Part shown: piece by piece, positions 19,441-31,800 of the stretch
Layout of the letters: every line of letters begins with the position of its first letter
How positions within the stretch are numbered: position 1 is the first letter of the stretch
From: Anniella stebbinsi
Taxonomy: Eukaryota; Chordata; Lepidosauria; Squamata; Anniellidae
Assembly (NCBI GenBank): GCA_029215795.1
Contig: JARDYH010000003.1
Coordinates: forward strand, 105,804,609 to 105,868,608
Length of the DNA stretch: 64,000 bases
Direction: 5' to 3'
Program-made: the position numbers and the translations under genes
Notes under the pieces: model-generated
What the model was told of the DNA's origin: nothing
Databases searched by the model: none
What the model saw: only the letters and a program-made list of their open reading frames with translations

Positions 19441-21330
19441 GAGCGCAATGGCTTGCCTAGTGTTACTCTGAAACAATGGCTTGCCTGGCCTCCATACGTG
19501 GTAAAGGCGACATTAGAATCGGAGACTTCCTGATTCGTGCCTCACTCTAGAGCCTAGACTGCTGCAACCTCATGCAAGTTGCCTCAGGATTAGCTCCCAT
19601 CGCAGTTGACTGGACTCACCAGGCTGGGCCATTGCGATACAATCCCTGCAAGGAAGTTTCTTTTGTTGACTTAAATGACATGTTGATCCTCTGCATCTTT
19701 ACATCCGTGGGGCTCCCTGCTAAAGTAAGGCTGCAACCCTCAGCACAGTTACTCCTTCACTTCAGTGGGACTTCTAAGAAGATCCACATGGGACTGAGCT
19801 GCAAGGATTGCTGCTGATCTTTGCATGTTTTTCTCAAGGGGAGGTTCTCCTACGTTCAGCGGGGTTTGCTGGGTGGGATTGCAGACTTCAGCGGTTTCTG
19901 TGGGAGAAGGCCATTTTTGCAGGAGATGTTGGCTAAGGAATAAAGCATTTGATGATGTGACCCTTGACGATGGTGCGTTCGAAACTTTGCAGCTGAGTGT
20001 GTGAAGCGCTGTCCGTAAAGGTTCCGAATTTGGGGCGATATCAGCTGAACCTTCTGTCTCTGCTAGGAAAACTGGGAATGGGCCATTCTGTGCAAGGCTC
20101 ACTTGGCATTGCATTGCTCAAGGGCCAAACATGCATGGGTGACCCAGACTTTTTGGGAAAGAGCAAAGGTGAGCTTCCCTTTAGTTACTGCTATGTCTGG
20201 TTGTACCTAACGCAGGGCAGGAGGACCAAGAAGAATTGAACATATGACCCAAATGCCAGGTTTTCCTTTAAGAGACACTAATGTAAGCAGCACCGACTAG
20301 CTGCGAACATCAAAACATAAATGCCTATTGGATCAGTCATCTTCCCCACAGAGACCAGTGAGGTGCCTTCTCCCCTTGTTGCTCCCTAGCAAATGATACC
20401 CAGAGACCTCTGGACCTGGAGGGCTCCGTAGAGCTGCCATATGCTTCACAGAACCCATCCTCAGTTAACCCCCGTGGCTTGACAACTAACCTTGAGGTCA
20501 TCACCATATCTTGAAACATGAATTAATTACGAAATCCCTATTAATTGAATAGCTTTATAAATACTAATCGTTTTACCAAACCATGCACACCTCCCAGATC
20601 TCTTGACCAGGCAAGTGGGGAGGGGAATGAGGGAGGGGGAGAGAAAAGGCTGACTGGGTGTTGAAGTCAAGAAGTCTGCATAGTCAGCGTCTTAAGATGA
20701 AATGAGAGGCAGAGGGGACTCCAGACATTCAAATTAGGTTCTACCAGGAGCTGTGATGGTTTCAGGTTGCAACTGGGACTTTCCCTCGGACTGCTGGGAA
20801 CAAGGAACAAACAAACAATGATTGATCCCCCTTTTTGGAAACATGCAATCCAGCTGTTTCTCAGAATTAAGCAAAATGCACAGGTTCCCTGGGAGGTGGA
20901 AAACTAAAGTAGAAACTAAAGAGTTTTTATACTAGCAAAGTTGCCTGAAGGACTTCCTTTTGTCTGTTCTGAATCTCCTGCCTATTGGATGTCCCAGAGT
21001 TCTAGTCAGACAGAAGGAGAAAAATGCCTCTCTATTAAATTTTTCCATACTTGGCATAATTTTATAAGCCTCTATTATGTCTGCCCCCCACATCACCTTT
21101 TTATTTTTGAAACTAAAGTTACTTACCTTATTCATGTTTGGGATTCCTCTAGGACTCCTGCCACATCAACGCTATTGTGGCTATTCTGTGCAGTATAGGA
21201 ATAATATCTGTATGGTGTTGATTTATCTAGAAGGAAGTTCTCCTAGAATTAAAGATGCTTTAGGTATGCTACCTTTCACCTTATTTCACTTTGGTTGCTC
21301 TAGAGCCCATAACTATCACTTTCCTCCCCT
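19441..21330. other. WNT7B: Intronic, no gene seen
   Basis: It holds only a small TACTTCAGTGGGACTT-type repeat at about 19715-19800. I recognise no exon or RNA gene. Confidence 0.45.
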
Positions 21331-21339
21331 CTTAAATAC

Positions 21340-21690
21340 TTTTCCAGGCAGGTCCTATCTATATTTACACAGAAGTAAGTCATACTTGTTTCAACTGGGC
21401 TTATTTCCAAGTCAGCCATCCAGCCTGTTTGTACCTTTGTTTGGATGTAAGTCTCACTGGGTTCCCAGAAAACTCTTTATACTTGGGAGTAAATCCTATT
21501 GAAATCAATGGAATTTAAGATGCATTAGATCATACCACTGATTTGGGTAAGGGAGATTATGTCATGCATACCTACTCAAGTACATTCCATTAATTCAATA
21601 AGATTTATATCGGGTAAGTGTGCGTATGGATTGTAGTCTTATTCACATATCCCATTGAAATCAGTTGGGCATAAAAGTGCATCACTGTGA
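21340..21690. repeat. Tandem-like cluster of TTACTYMGAGTAA repeats
   Basis: Several partial copies lie in series: AGGTCCTATCTATATTTACA then CAGAAGTAAGTC at about 21350; GATGTAAGTCTCACTGGGTT at about 21444; CTTGGGAGTAAATCCTATTG at about 21482; and a further GTAAGTGTGCG copy near 21615. Confidence 0.5.
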
Positions 21691-21734
21691 CTACCATGCC
21701 ACACCTCCTAGAAAGTTGAGGTCAGTGGGTACTC

Positions 21735-22020
21735 TTAACAGGGACTTTTGTGTAGCAGCACCCCAGTTGTGGAACTCTCTCCTCAGGGAGGCTTGGTAAG
21801 GCTAGCCCCTCCTTTAGCATTCTTTAGGCAGCAGGTGAGCATAATACTATTCCACTGAACTTTTAATAGCTAGTGCCACTCTCTGTTTTTATTATTAAAA
21901 CACCATTAAAAAGTTTTAGATTTTTGGATTTTTATGTATTGTCTTTTTTGTATTGCTTTTATTGTACATCACCTCAGATACTCATTGAACAGAGGGGCAA
22001 TCCAAAAATATTCTAAATAA
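21735..22020 (+). mobile_element. L2-like LINE 3' end
   Basis: The block CCCCAGTTGTGGAACTCTCT then CCTCAGGGAGGC encodes the L2 terminal motif (APxLWNSLPxE). The DNA proceeds through a T-rich segment to TGTACATCACCTCAGATACT and ends AAATATTCTAAATAAACA, a typical L2 3' terminus. No intact frame remains. Confidence 0.7.
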
Positions 22021-23214
22021 ACATCTGTAGTGTTGTACCTGTGATGGACCATTCACATCTGCATGCCATCCTTTCATGCTGCAATCACTAATATGTGAGC
22101 CATCCAGGATAATTTTCTGATAAGATAAGTGCCAAATTCTTTCTTTGTCCAGAGAAAGTTTCGCTCTCTTCTTGCAAAGTGCAGTACTTACTAAAAAGGC
22201 CATGGAAGGGAAGGACTGAACTGCCTGTACAGCTTACAGATGAAGATCGTTTATTCATGGAAGGTATAATTCAAGAAATGAGGATGGCCCGTAAACAATT
22301 CGGAGCCAACTGCTGTGAAAATTTGGCCTGCAATCACTAAAGAAATGGTCTGGGCAAAATTCCTTCCTGTTCATCCTCATCACATTCTTCAAGGCAGCAG
22401 ATAAAAATGATGGATGCTTTCCCCTAATTCCGTTTCATGCCATGGTAAATGGATACACATGCCTGCATATCACTGGATTATCAACCCTTGGTGATTTGCA
22501 GCTGAATGTGTGAATGGTCACTGTTGAGACAGAGCAAGCACTCAGTTGTTTATATCTTAACATCTCCATGAGTATTCTCAAAGTCTTTGACAATCAAAAG
22601 CAAGGAATTGCACGAAGTCAATACAAATCAGACAATCGAGATCCCCACCTGGTCTTTGGATTTTTTTCTCTACTACTGGCAAATGATGTCCATGTGTGCC
22701 AGCAGCAAAGATGGTGAATGAAAGCAGTTCCATCTGTGATGCCATATCTGGGATGGTTCATTCTTTCACACATGCAAGTTTCTGGTTGATCCTGCACCTG
22801 ACTCTGTGAACAAGCTGTAACAAAGCTAATATTTTTGAGGTTGATAGTCAGTTACATTGTTGAGGTGGAGAGGTGGGTTTTTAATGTGATACCAGAGACT
22901 TGAATTTCCCAAGTGTTACAAAGCCACACTTCAAGTGGTTCCTCTCTCTCTCCCCTGTTTTATTCAGTTCATCATAGGCATCCAGCTGCTGCCATGCAAG
23001 TCCTGGCTCCTACTGAATCCACAATATTTTTTCTCACTGCCACTAGTTCCCATCCATCTCTCATTAGGCCAGGGAAGAAGTGGAACAGGGTTTTGAGGTC
23101 AGATGGTACGGCATGAATCCCAGCACCATCTGGTGGATGATCCACCTTCTAACCTTGAAACTAGCTACTGCTAGCCAGGGCAGAGGCTATTTTAGGCTGA
23201 GAGATACGTACAAG
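22021..23214. other. WNT7B: Intronic, no gene seen
   Basis: No recognisable repeat or coding exon. Short open frames are scattered on both strands without domain content. Confidence 0.4.
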
Positions 23215-23239
23215 GACAATAAGCTGCACCAACAAATAG

Positions 23240-23345
23240 TAATATAGATACAATGAAATGTCTTTTGCCACCTTAAAGACTAACACATTTATTCTGAAGC
23301 TTGGTCTCTATAGTCCATTTCCGTAGTTCCATGAAGTGATATCCA
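23240..23345. repeat. Dispersed repeat with CACCTTAAAGACTAACACAT
   Basis: TTTTGCCACCTTAAAGACTA followed by ACACATTTATTCTGAAGC and a TCTATAGTCCAT sequence matches a motif (gtggcaccttaaagactaac) common in many reptile genomes. I am unsure whether its parent is a LINE or a Penelope-like element. Confidence 0.5.
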
Positions 23346-24600
23346 GCGGTTCAGGTATGGTACATCTAGGGATGGTGGGGAAGATACGTCTTGTCCAAAC
23401 AGATGATAATTAGAAGGCTGACCCAGACTTGCATGTCCAACACTTAACTTCTCTGCATATGATTACTGGCAATTGAATGGGTAAACTTTCTCCATTGAGC
23501 ATTAACTTAAAGTTATATGAATGTTTTCTCTTTGCAAAAGCAAGTCATCACTCAGTGTTATAGTACTTGAGGGATGAATGTGCAATATCTGGACTAGCCC
23601 TTAATTTGTTTAATTTTTGTTGTTTATTAATTAATTTTTTATAGAGACCATGAAACATGCACACAAAGAAAAAAGAGGAACTTGAAAAAATGAACGCTTA
23701 TCAGGCTGAATATGACTATAATATGAATTCCAAGATACAATAACATTATCTGTGGTTTCCTTGTCTGTTGTATACCTATTCTGTGAATAGCATCTCTTAA
23801 TTTTTCAGCAATATATAAGCCTTTCAATACTCTTGGAACTTAATCAATGGAACTTAAGAATGTGTCCAACGTTGGGTCCATACAACACAATTTTAGCACA
23901 TATTAATAAACTCATAATCAATAGTTTTTGCCCTTGACTCCAATACCAAATGGTGACAATACATGTATGAATGAGCCATAAAAGACAGAACACCTGTATG
24001 ACCTCAGGCACACTACTTTGCAAAGGAGACAGATTAAAGCCGCCTGTCAATTATCAAGAAAACCAATCGGGTATCAAGAAATCAAATAATGTACACGTAT
24101 TTGTGAACCAGCTTTTGTTGCTGAATGTGCAAACTGACAAAAGTCTTGTATTTAAAGTCTTGTGAGGCGATACAGAAATTCTTAGTTGTGATACAGCCAC
24201 ACATGTAAAACATCCCTTGAAGTCCATCAGGTGAGGAACAACTTTGTGTGGACCAGCCCAGACCTTCAGCTAACGATACCATCCTATGGAGTGTACTTGT
24301 TTCTGGGGAGATGCCTACCTTTCTTGCATTCACACTTTACCTGTTTAGGTGTGCACTCAAATGTGCAAAGCAGCCCCCAGTTGGAGGGGGAGGAAGAAGA
24401 AAGAGTTCCTATCAGGTTGTATACCAGGGCTACCATGACCAAGTAAGTTGCTGCAGGAGCTACATGGGGTGGGGGGCGCTAAGAAAAAATCTTTGCAAGA
24501 CAGGGCAGAGTCTCCCTCGCACATTTGAGCCTCCCTCCCTCTCTTGCTGTTTCTGAGAGGGGTTTTTTTTTGGTGGGGGCAAACAGAAGCATGGAGAGAG
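23346..24600. other. WNT7B: Intronic, no gene seen
   Basis: AT-rich around 23600-23830, otherwise ordinary. No exon or structured RNA is recognised. Confidence 0.4.
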
Positions 24601-24604
24601 CAGA

Positions 24605-25125
24605 GGAGCAGCAATACAACAATAGAACCAATTACCCAGGGAGGCCATGGGCTTTCCCACACTAGAGGCCTTCAAGAGGCAGCTGGACAACCATCTGTCA
24701 GGGATGCTTTAAGGTAGATTCCTGCATTGAGCAGGGAGTTGGACTTGATGGCCTTATAGGCCCCTTCCAACTCTACTATTCTATGCTTCTATGAAGATGG
24801 GGGATACTTGGCTCAGGAATACTACAAGCGACAAGGATCTTGGAATTGTTGTAGATCACAAGCTGAATATGAGTCAGCAGTGTGATGTGGCTGCAAAAAA
24901 AGCAAATGCTATTTTGGGCTGCATTAATAGAAGTATAGCTTCCAAATTGTGCGAGGTACTGGTTTCCCTCTGTGCTGTTCTCCCACACTAGAAGCATTCA
25001 AGAGGCAGCTGGACAACCATCTTTCAGCGATGCTTTAAGGTGGATTTCTGCATTGAGCAGGGGGGGGTTGGACTCGATGGCCTTATAGGCCCCTTCCAAC
25101 TCTACTATTCTATGATTCTATGATT
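24605..25125 (+). mobile_element. CR1 LINE, mosaic of three non-collinear pieces
   Basis: 24605-24795 is a CR1 3' end, including GGAGTTGGACTTGATGGCCT and CAACTCTACTATTCTATGCT. 24797-24975 then returns to an upstream RT segment (MGDTWLRNTTSDKDLGIVVD and AILGCINRSIASK). 24985-25125 is another CR1 3' end finishing ATTCTATGATTCTATGATTG. The second and third pieces belong to one copy with an internal deletion between LVSLC and the 3' region, inserted directly against the tail of the first. Confidence 0.85.
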
Positions 25126-28100
25126 GCTTTGTGTTGCTATTACCAATGACCACAAGGAGCATTCAGAGCAGCCCTAGACAGATGAATATTGATGAATCGC
25201 CTTCTCTTTCTTTAACAACAAATGTACAGAAGAAAGACAGAAAGGCAGAAGCTTCAGCGACAGCGAGAGACTGAGCCTGAGCCTGAGCATACCTGTCGAG
25301 GGGGGGGGAGATGGAGGGGGCAAGCGACCCCCCCAACAAGCACCACCCCAGTTGCTCGACTCCTGGTGTAATTGCTTGCTTTCTGGGACAGCTATCGGCC
25401 AAGAAGGCAACGGCAGTGGGGGCAGCCAGGGCATGCAGGGGGGTTGATCTGGAGCCAGAACTTCCAAGTCTGCTTGGTCAGCGCGCTCAGCTGGGCAACG
25501 GCTTCGAGACCTCGTTGTCATGGCGATTAATTAACTGGAAGAGCACGTCCCACATGGCTTGTTCTAGAAAGAGGTGGGGCAGGGTGGGAAGGTTAGGAAG
25601 GAATGGCGCTGTGTGCAGGCAAAGAGGAGGGCGAGCATGGGCCAGGCAGGCCAGGCTTCCCAAACAGTGAGTGAGCCAAGTGAGTGCCAAACAGTGAGCA
25701 CTGCCAAGGCCTGTCTTGCTCCTTCCTTTTGACATCCCTGTGGAGAGAGATCCAGCTGAAGAGGAGAAGGAAGGAAGGAAGGAAGGAAGGAAGGAAGGAG
25801 GAAGGAGGGGCGAGGAGGGACTGAGGCCCAGGTCGCTGCCTCAGCTTTTCCTGCTGCCAACTTTGTGCCCCGTTTAAATCAAGTACGTTTTAAAAGATTC
25901 CCCCCTTCTTTAAGTTATGGCTATCTTACTTCATTCCTTAAGACAGCCTGCTGACTTAATCTAGCATTCCATTTATATTTATTTCTCTCCCTCCTAATAT
26001 TGTTCATCAGGAAAATACTCAGCACATTATTCAAATCTTCTGCACTGAGGAACATTTTATTTACCTGTTGGGTTTTTGTTAACCCACTTTTGCCTTCTTG
26101 TGAATTGAATCTGGTTGGTAGAATATTTCTCTGCTGGTTGCAAAATGCTTTTTGAGGTTTTTAATGTTCATCACATTGTCTTCCTTTATATTGTTTTATT
26201 GGGGGGGGCATGTTGTATTTTGGTATCACTGTTTTGCCCAGTGTATAATAGTTCTGCTAAAGTTTTATTGTTTAACCTTTGCCTATCTGGCCAGCAAAGT
26301 CTGGGCAGGAGCTGGGGGATGGGGGAGGCAGTTTTGAGAATATCACTATCATCATCATTATCATCATCATCATCATCATCCTGGTGTGAATGTATTGCTA
26401 TTTTTTAAATGTTTCTTGCTGCTGCTGGTGGTTGCTGATCTCCTTTGGCCATTTCTGGGTGTGTAGGGGATCATTTTTCTACAGTGGTGGGAAATTTCCC
26501 TCAGCACAAATACTTTTGTTTTAACAAAACCCATTCCTATCAGAGCCATCTTTTCCTGGAGTTGTGACTGAATAAGGAATGCATTTAAGTCTGTGCTGCC
26601 ACATTGTGTAAAAAAAAATATTGGGGCTTGGTGTATGTGATTTGTAGACTGAGCAATTCTTGTGTGTGTGTCTGTGTTTGGGCCTAGAATCCATTTTGTT
26701 TTGATGTATAATGTATCCCAATTATATTATGAACATGTGGTTTTAAAAATCCCTTTCTTTCCTTTTTGTGGTGCAATTTAACACATATTCCTGGCTAAAT
26801 TCCTCCTGTTTGATGGGGTACTTCTCCCCTTAAACATGTGATTATGTAACCCAAACTCTCTCACTTGCAGTCATTGACTCTTATTTGCCTGCTGCCTCAG
26901 TTTGCCTGTGTGAAATGGATTTCTTCCTTTCCCACCTCCCTTTGCTTTCAATGAGTAGGCTCTGCCACAAACTGCTTTCTCTGTGTTATTCTGGAGAGGT
27001 TTCTGTGAGGGGGGTGATCCCCTTGGCTCTGCCTCCAGTGAAACCACTTTCCGCCCACCAATCTAACTTCTTTAGATCTACATATTTCTCCATTCCCTCT
27101 CAGCGAGTGACAATCTAATCAGCTGGAGGTGGCTATAATTTAGATACACAACAACATGCATCGGACTCCCTAGGTGTACAGGGCCCAGGTATCTCAGCTT
27201 GCTCTTACTTTCCTTGCCCTGAAAGCCCTTTTCCTTACTGTAATTTGAATTTGGCTAATACATGCTATATTTAAAAAAACCCTAAATTAATCAGGATATG
27301 ATATATTTCAGAATATATGATTAGGATGGCAGTTTTAGTGTGAGATATACTGTTATTTTTCTTTCAGGGATCTTACCATGTGGGACACAGCCCGCCCACC
27401 TAGAAATATACTTTGCCCCTGCTGTGTCCCCTCCCCCCATCTTTTTTTCTAGTGCTGCCACTGGTCGATTCTTTAGCAGCCCTGGGAGAGAGAGGATGGT
27501 CCTTCATTTCCCCAAACAATAGCGCGTGAAATTGACTCGGGCTGCTAGACTGGTGGGAGAAGCAATTATTCCCTCTTTCATCGACCTTTGGAAAGACCCC
27601 CCCCCCTTTGAAACCATATCCTTTTGACTGCAAGGATGCCTCTTTTTCTTTCTTCCCTTCTCTTTCGCCCTTCCCCCCCCCAAGACGTCCTTTTCCGTGC
27701 AGAGGAGGGGATCACGAAAGGTGTTGCTGCTGCACCCCCTCCCCCCCCACCTTCGACCTCCCCTTGCTCTTTTCTCTCTTTTCCAGGGCTTGGTCTCTCT
27801 CTCTCTTTCCCCCTCCCCCCTCTTCTTGGATTCGCGTTTTAGGAAGGGTAACTTTACCGTATGATTGGCCATTTGTTACAACCCGAGGCTGATAAAGAGA
27901 GTGGGGGAGGGGAATGGGGAGGGGAGGCCAGTAAAATAAGATTCCCTTCTATCACCATCATCATCATCATCATCACCATTATTATCATCATCATTATTAT
28001 CATCATCTAGATACTATTAATTTATATTCCTATTACTGTACATACATAAGAATTCTATTCGGCGTTATCAGTGAGCAAAAGAACAGGTCCCTGTCTTGAA

Positions 28101-28370
28101 GAGATTACAGTCGAAAGTTGATAGCGCAAAAGATAATGCAGGGAGGGGTGGGGCCATAAGAGCAAGAGAGGGAAATGTGAGGAAATGTGAGGCTTGGTTT
28201 CACTTGAGAAGGAGGAAGCAGGGGTGAAGCTGTGGACTTTACGGGGAAAGTGGGTTTTGAGGAGGGATGAATACATTCAGCATTTACTGGATGTTGACTC
28301 TGGACCTAAAAATAGGCAACCGTTTTGGGACGGAAGCGGGGTAATGCACAAAAGCGATCCGTTAGGATGG
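25126..28370. other. WNT7B: Intronic, microsatellites only
   Basis: It contains a (GAAG)n tract at 25764-25798, an (ATC)n tract at 26340-26382, a pyrimidine-rich segment at about 27590-27835 and a second (ATC/ATT)n tract at 27950-28010. Open frames in the pyrimidine-rich part are composition effects. No exon is recognised. Confidence 0.5.
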
Positions 28371-28424
28371 CTTAAAATTATGAACATTGTTAACATTGAA
28401 CACTGCTATAGCACTTGCAGTGTG

Positions 28425-28560
28425 CTTCACTGCATTCTCTCCACGACCCTTACAACAACCTTGTAAGGTAGGTCAGTATGATCTCAGTATTGCACACGGG
28501 GCCGGGGCAGAGGGAGAGAGGCTCCTCCAGCCTCGGGAGTAGATGGCTGGAGGCGAGAGA
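28425..28560 (+). repeat. MIR/L2-type repeat fragment
   Basis: CCTTACAACAACCTTGTAAG followed by GTAGGTCAGTATGATCTCAG is the conserved core seen in ancient amniote SINE/LINE tails. The copy is old and diverged. Confidence 0.55.
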
Positions 28561-28604
28561 TTTGTTGCAAGATTTTCGGGCTAGCGAAGACAGGCTTGCG
28601 CAAA

Positions 28605-28765
28605 CTGGTCCCAGGCATGTTTACCGAGAGAGTAAGCCCTCCTGAGTTCAGTGGAGCCTTGCGTGCGTCCAATAACTGTCCGTAGGAAGGCAAGTTCAGG
28701 CTCTGCACACTTAATGACAAGCCGCACTAAATGGAATCGTATTTACTTCCGAGTAAATAAGGAGA
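28605..28765. repeat. TTACTYMGAGTAA interspersed repeat
   Basis: The block from GGCATGTTTACCGAGAGAGT and CCTCCTGAGTTCAGTGGAGC to AATCGTATTTACTTCCGAGT matches the family listed at 15955. Confidence 0.45.
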
Positions 28766-28789
28766 AAGTCGTGATCTTAAACTTGACTG

Positions 28790-30450
28790 CATTCTCTTGT
28801 TCTGGCTATCTTGTTGAACATGGCGAAGAATAAAGTTTGATTCATGATCATAAAAAAAGGTTTCAACCAGAAAAGCCCATTGTCCTTCTGAATTTAAAGA
28901 GTCTTTTCCTCGCTTCAAGATCTGCAGCCTTGAAAAACCTCAACACTTTTTCTCTTGGAATTCGAGTTCGGAGGCCCATGTGGAGCGCCGCTACACACCG
29001 ATCCCTCCCTTCGGAGCATCAAGAACCAAATGCCCTGACTGTCCGCCTTAGCTTAATGGCATGTTGGTTATATACATTGAGCTCATCTGTAAAATGGCAG
29101 ATCTGATTATAATCCATTAACGCAAATTTCACACCTCTTTTTTAATCCCAGCACTTTAACAAATCTCAAAATATTCCAAGACGGATCTTTTCTTTAAAAA
29201 GCCAAGATTAAAGACCCCTCTCAACATGTTTATGCTAGCTGACATTCTAGCTTTAAGATGCAGATTTACACATATTATTATTCCACCCCGACACGTGATA
29301 ACGGTTTTGTGGGGATGCGGTCCATTAAGGGAGCTCGAAGGTCTTCTTTCTGAGGTGGATTTCGTTTTCTCTTGTATCGATATACACACTTTAAGCAAAA
29401 TGTTAACAATAAGCAGGTATAGGCAAGCTTCCCGAAAGCGATGCAAAAGCCTTCTTTTCCGAAAGGGATCTGTTTGATCCGATCCAGTTTCGAGAGAAAG
29501 CTTTCAAATAGGATGTTGCAGCCTGAAAAAGTCTTCAAGTTCTTCGTTTTGCAGATCACTCTATATTTTGATGCGAGTCCATATTTCGATTCAACTCCTT
29601 TGTCTTCCTAGGATCAATCCAGGATACCAGCATCACAGACGCACCCTCCTTTTCTCTCTGCTAGGAGGTCAGTTCGAGGGAAAAGAGATTTTAAATACCT
29701 AATTGTTGCAATTCCTTCACGTGGATTTGGGAAAGAGGCAGAAGTGCCATGAAATGACCTGTCTTTCGGTGACAACTGTTAGAAGGGAATTTCGCAAGAC
29801 AAAACCTGGCATTTCAACTTACCCCAGGACAGTTTACACAAAATCGAAGTGTTTCTAACGTGTTGCTTTATGTTTAAGGAAAGCACCAGCAAATGAATTC
29901 GTTACAATAAGGACAGTAGGTAAATACAGCCCTGAAGGCAAGTAGGAAGCCGCCAAGTAGAATATCGAGTGTAATTTGCCCCCAGATAAATTTCCATCAA
30001 CCGCTTGGGAGGACTCTTTGGGAGAGGCTTGTACACGCAGGCCCCCCGCCCCCCATAGAATGCAAAGTCTATTTAGGAGAAAGAAGCGGCTGTAAGACGT
30101 AGTCCAGCGCTGGGCGAAGGGAGAACCGAGCGAGAAGCTGGGTATACCACGAACGAAATCCGAAGCTATCCCGATGGGTTGAGCGATAGGAGCGTCAAGA
30201 CGGAGGGGCCGCCCTGCCCAGAGCTCTCATGGAGTTCAACAACTGAGAATGGAGGAGCGTTTTCTAGTCTGAGACCACTTAATAAATCAATCGGGGTTGT
30301 ATGTAACTCTAGACTAACGTGAGTATCTGGGGCCATTTCACTCGAGTGTGTCAATCTCTTTATAAGGCGTCAAAGATGCAACTCCTAGGACAAGTAAGCA
30401 ATTCACAAGGCAAACCTATACAATGCCCGCGCAGGAAGAAGCTTTTTTGG
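28790..30450. other. WNT7B: Low-repeat intronic stretch, candidate regulatory DNA
   Basis: Across about 1.6 kb I recognise no CR1, L2, MITE or microsatellite, in contrast to the neighbouring DNA. CpG is moderately retained. It lies between the two WNT7B promoters. The absence of transposons is what I see; a regulatory role is inference. Confidence 0.35.
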
Positions 30451-30454
30451 GTTT

Positions 30455-31365
30455 AATGGGATGTACTCCCACGTAAGCATATGATTGTAGTGTGAGAGGA
30501 TGCAATCTCCTACACCCTGACCTAGGAATAAGCTTCAAATCAATGTACACCCTGAACACTACGGAGGAAATCCAACGGAACTCAATGAGACTTGCTTCTG
30601 AGTAAATATGCTTAAATTTGCGCAGGTAGGATTCAAGACTTTCTCTCTTCCCCAAGTCAGAGATTGTAGACTTTACGCAGGAAAACGGTGAGTTCTCATT
30701 TCTAGGGTTGAAAACAATTTTATACAAAAATCAGCGTGAGACTCCCTGCCTGATCCCCACGGTTTGTTCCCTGCACAATTTGCTGCGTTTCCCTGTTCTA
30801 TTGGTGCAGGACTTGTGCAAATCTCTCACAGCCATCCCCAACCTGGTGCCCTCCAGATCTGTTTCAATACAACTCCCAAGCTGGCTAGGGAATGCTGGGA
30901 GTTGTAGTTCCAATACATCTGGAAGACACCAGGCTGGGGAAGGCTGATGTATCATACTGAAATCCTTCAGCACAGGGGTTGGGAACAGGTGGGCTTCCAG
31001 ATATGGATGGACTGCAAACCCTATCATCCCTGACCATTGGTAATGCTGACTGGGATTGATGGGAGTTGTAGTCCAGTAACATTTGAAGGTCACAGGTTCC
31101 CTGCCCCTGGTTGTTTTTTTTAGCACTGCTTCAAAGTACAATCCTATACATGTATACGCAAAAGTATCTCCCTTTGTCTCTATATAAAATTGCAGTCTTA
31201 ATCTCTCCCATTGACATCACTGGGGTGTAAAGCCCAATCCTATGCCTATATACCTGGAAGTAAGTCCCACTGTGCAGAATGGGTCTTATTTCCAAGTAAG
31301 TGTGTGACTCGCTTATATGCAGGTTTATTCCGAAAGGATTTCCACCTAGTCTCACAGAAGTGTGC
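30455..31365. repeat. Repeat cluster: TTACTYMGAGTAA units and palindromic 'ACAACTCCCA' elements
   Basis: 30460-30640 and 31135-31365 carry the AAGTAAGTCCCACT / TTCTGAGTAAATA family. Between them, 30828-30950 is a hairpin element (CCCCAACCTGGTGCCCTCCA … ACACCAGGCTGGGGAAGG) with central AATGCTGGGAGTTGTAGTTC. 30968-31108 is a second, more diverged hairpin of the same type (GATGGGAGTTGTAGTCCAG). Confidence 0.65.
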
Positions 31366-31590
31366 CATTATAGGATTGGAGCAGGATGCGTCGCATTGGC
31401 TGGATGGTATCCCAGGTGAGGGCTGCAGAGATTAGTAAAACCATTCCCAAAGGATGGCACTTTGCTTTCAGCTTAAAGGGCTCTTATTGACACATCTTTT
31501 AAAAGGAGCAATGGACTTTGCGATGAGCAGGGGAGTGAGAAATATTTGACCAAAATTCGTAACACCTCTCTCGGATTCAGTCTGACAGGA

Positions 31591-31624
<34 letters not shown>

Positions 31625-31800
31625 CATTATTATTATTATTATTATTAATTATTGCATTTATATACCGTCCCTCTCTGGGCGGTTTACAAAAATTAAAAAC
31701 ATTGAACATTAAAAAAACCGATTCACAAAATTTTAAAAGCATAAAAACAGATTATAAATACAATATCCATTTAAAACAACTATTAAGCTAAGAATTTGTT
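31591..31800. repeat. (ATT)n with adjoining dispersed repeat
   Basis: About 18 ATT units, one interrupted by ATC, are followed by GCATTTATATACCGTCCCTC and CTCTGGGCGGTTTACAAAAA, as at 18976. Confidence 0.85.
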
